NCBI GenBank assembly: GCA_023428425.1 | Contig: JAEYYP010000141.1 | Location: forward strand, 1 to 6,138 | Direction: 5' to 3' | Length of the DNA stretch: 6,138 nt | Origin: Pseudomonadota bacterium | GTDB taxonomy: Bacteria > Pseudomonadota > Alphaproteobacteria > Rhizobiales > Devosiaceae | Notes under the pieces: generated by a model | What the model saw: the letters and a program-made list of their open reading frames with translations, nothing else | Database searches by the model: none | What the model was told of the DNA's origin: nothing | Translations under genes and position numbers: made by a program | In this document: piece by piece, positions 6,011-6,138 of the stretch | Numbering within the stretch: position 1 is the stretch's first letter | How the letters are laid out: every line of letters starts with the position of its first letter

Positions 6011-6050
6011 TCGCCCTTCGGGACCTTCTCCCACAGGGGAAAAAGGCGAT
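6011..6050 (-). repeat. Dispersed palindromic repeat, copy A (inverted)
   Basis: The minus-strand reading runs TCGCCTTTTTCCCC, then TGTGGGAGAAGGT, then CCCGAAGGGCGAGATGG. It shares 25 of 27 positions with copy B in opposite orientation (6023-6049 against 6091-6117), including a perfect 17-bp block. The CCC-GAA-GGG part is itself a small hairpin. The pattern of CCCCTGTGGGAGAAGGT followed by a short GC dyad and GGATGAGGGG is one I recognise as a frequent intergenic repeat in Hyphomicrobiales genomes. Confidence 0.7.
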
Positions 6051-6090
6051 GGAGGTGTTCCGTCGATGCTGTAGGGAAGCGGCCAAGTGT

Positions 6091-6138
6091 TCGCCTTCTC
6101 CCCCTGTGGGAGAAGGTGGCGGCAGCCGGATGAGGGGT
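6091..6138 (+). repeat. Dispersed palindromic repeat, copy B (runs to the window edge)
   Basis: Begins TCGCCTTCTCCCCC, continues TGTGGGAGAAGGT, then GGCGGCAGCC and GGATGAGGGGT. It is the head-to-head partner of copy A across 41 nt, so the two can fold into a long imperfect stem after the Lrp-type gene, which may end or stabilise the transcript. It could extend past the window edge. Confidence 0.7.

Overview
The window looks like chromosomal DNA from a GC-rich alphaproteobacterium, most plausibly a member of the Hyphomicrobiales (Rhizobiales). This rests on the strong G/C bias at third codon positions (which opens many long shadow frames), the rhizobial style of the peptide-type ABC genes, and a pair of dispersed-repeat copies at the right edge of a type common in that order. 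The genus cannot be fixed from the sequence alone. I found no tRNA, rRNA, CRISPR array, transposase or phage gene.

Left part (1-2917, all on the minus strand): an oligopeptide/dipeptide-type ABC importer. In transcription order it holds a periplasmic solute-binding protein (2728 to 1121), a strong hairpin just after its stop, a non-coding gap, an OppD/DppD-type ATPase (843 to 34), and the first nine codons of a further gene, probably the second ATPase (27 to beyond 1). No permease lies between the binding protein and the ATPases; they would have to lie beyond the left edge or elsewhere. An identical 18-bp element occurs 151 nt upstream of the ATPase gene and 171 nt upstream of the binding-protein gene. 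It contains the GT-N3-AC dyad typical of GntR/FadR-family operators. The importer therefore looks like two transcription units under one regulator not encoded here.

Middle and right part (3006-5983): a 795-residue thiamine-diphosphate enzyme of the homodimeric AceE (2-oxoacid dehydrogenase E1) type on the minus strand. It diverges across a 113-nt gap from an Lrp/AsnC-family regulator on the plus strand. No E2 or E3 gene is adjacent. The pairing recalls the mdeR/mdeB arrangement of Pseudomonas putida (Lrp-type regulator with a 2-oxobutyrate-preferring E1-like protein), but without the methionine gamma-lyase gene. The natural reading is that an amino acid or derived 2-oxoacid controls the enzyme through the regulator.

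Right edge (5984-6138): non-coding, with two copies of a short dispersed palindromic repeat placed head to head, able to form a long imperfect hairpin after the regulator gene.

Overall the genes are of familiar families. The parts most worth checking are the duplicated operator-like element, the orphan E1 with its own Lrp regulator, the short ATPase and the terminal inverted repeat.
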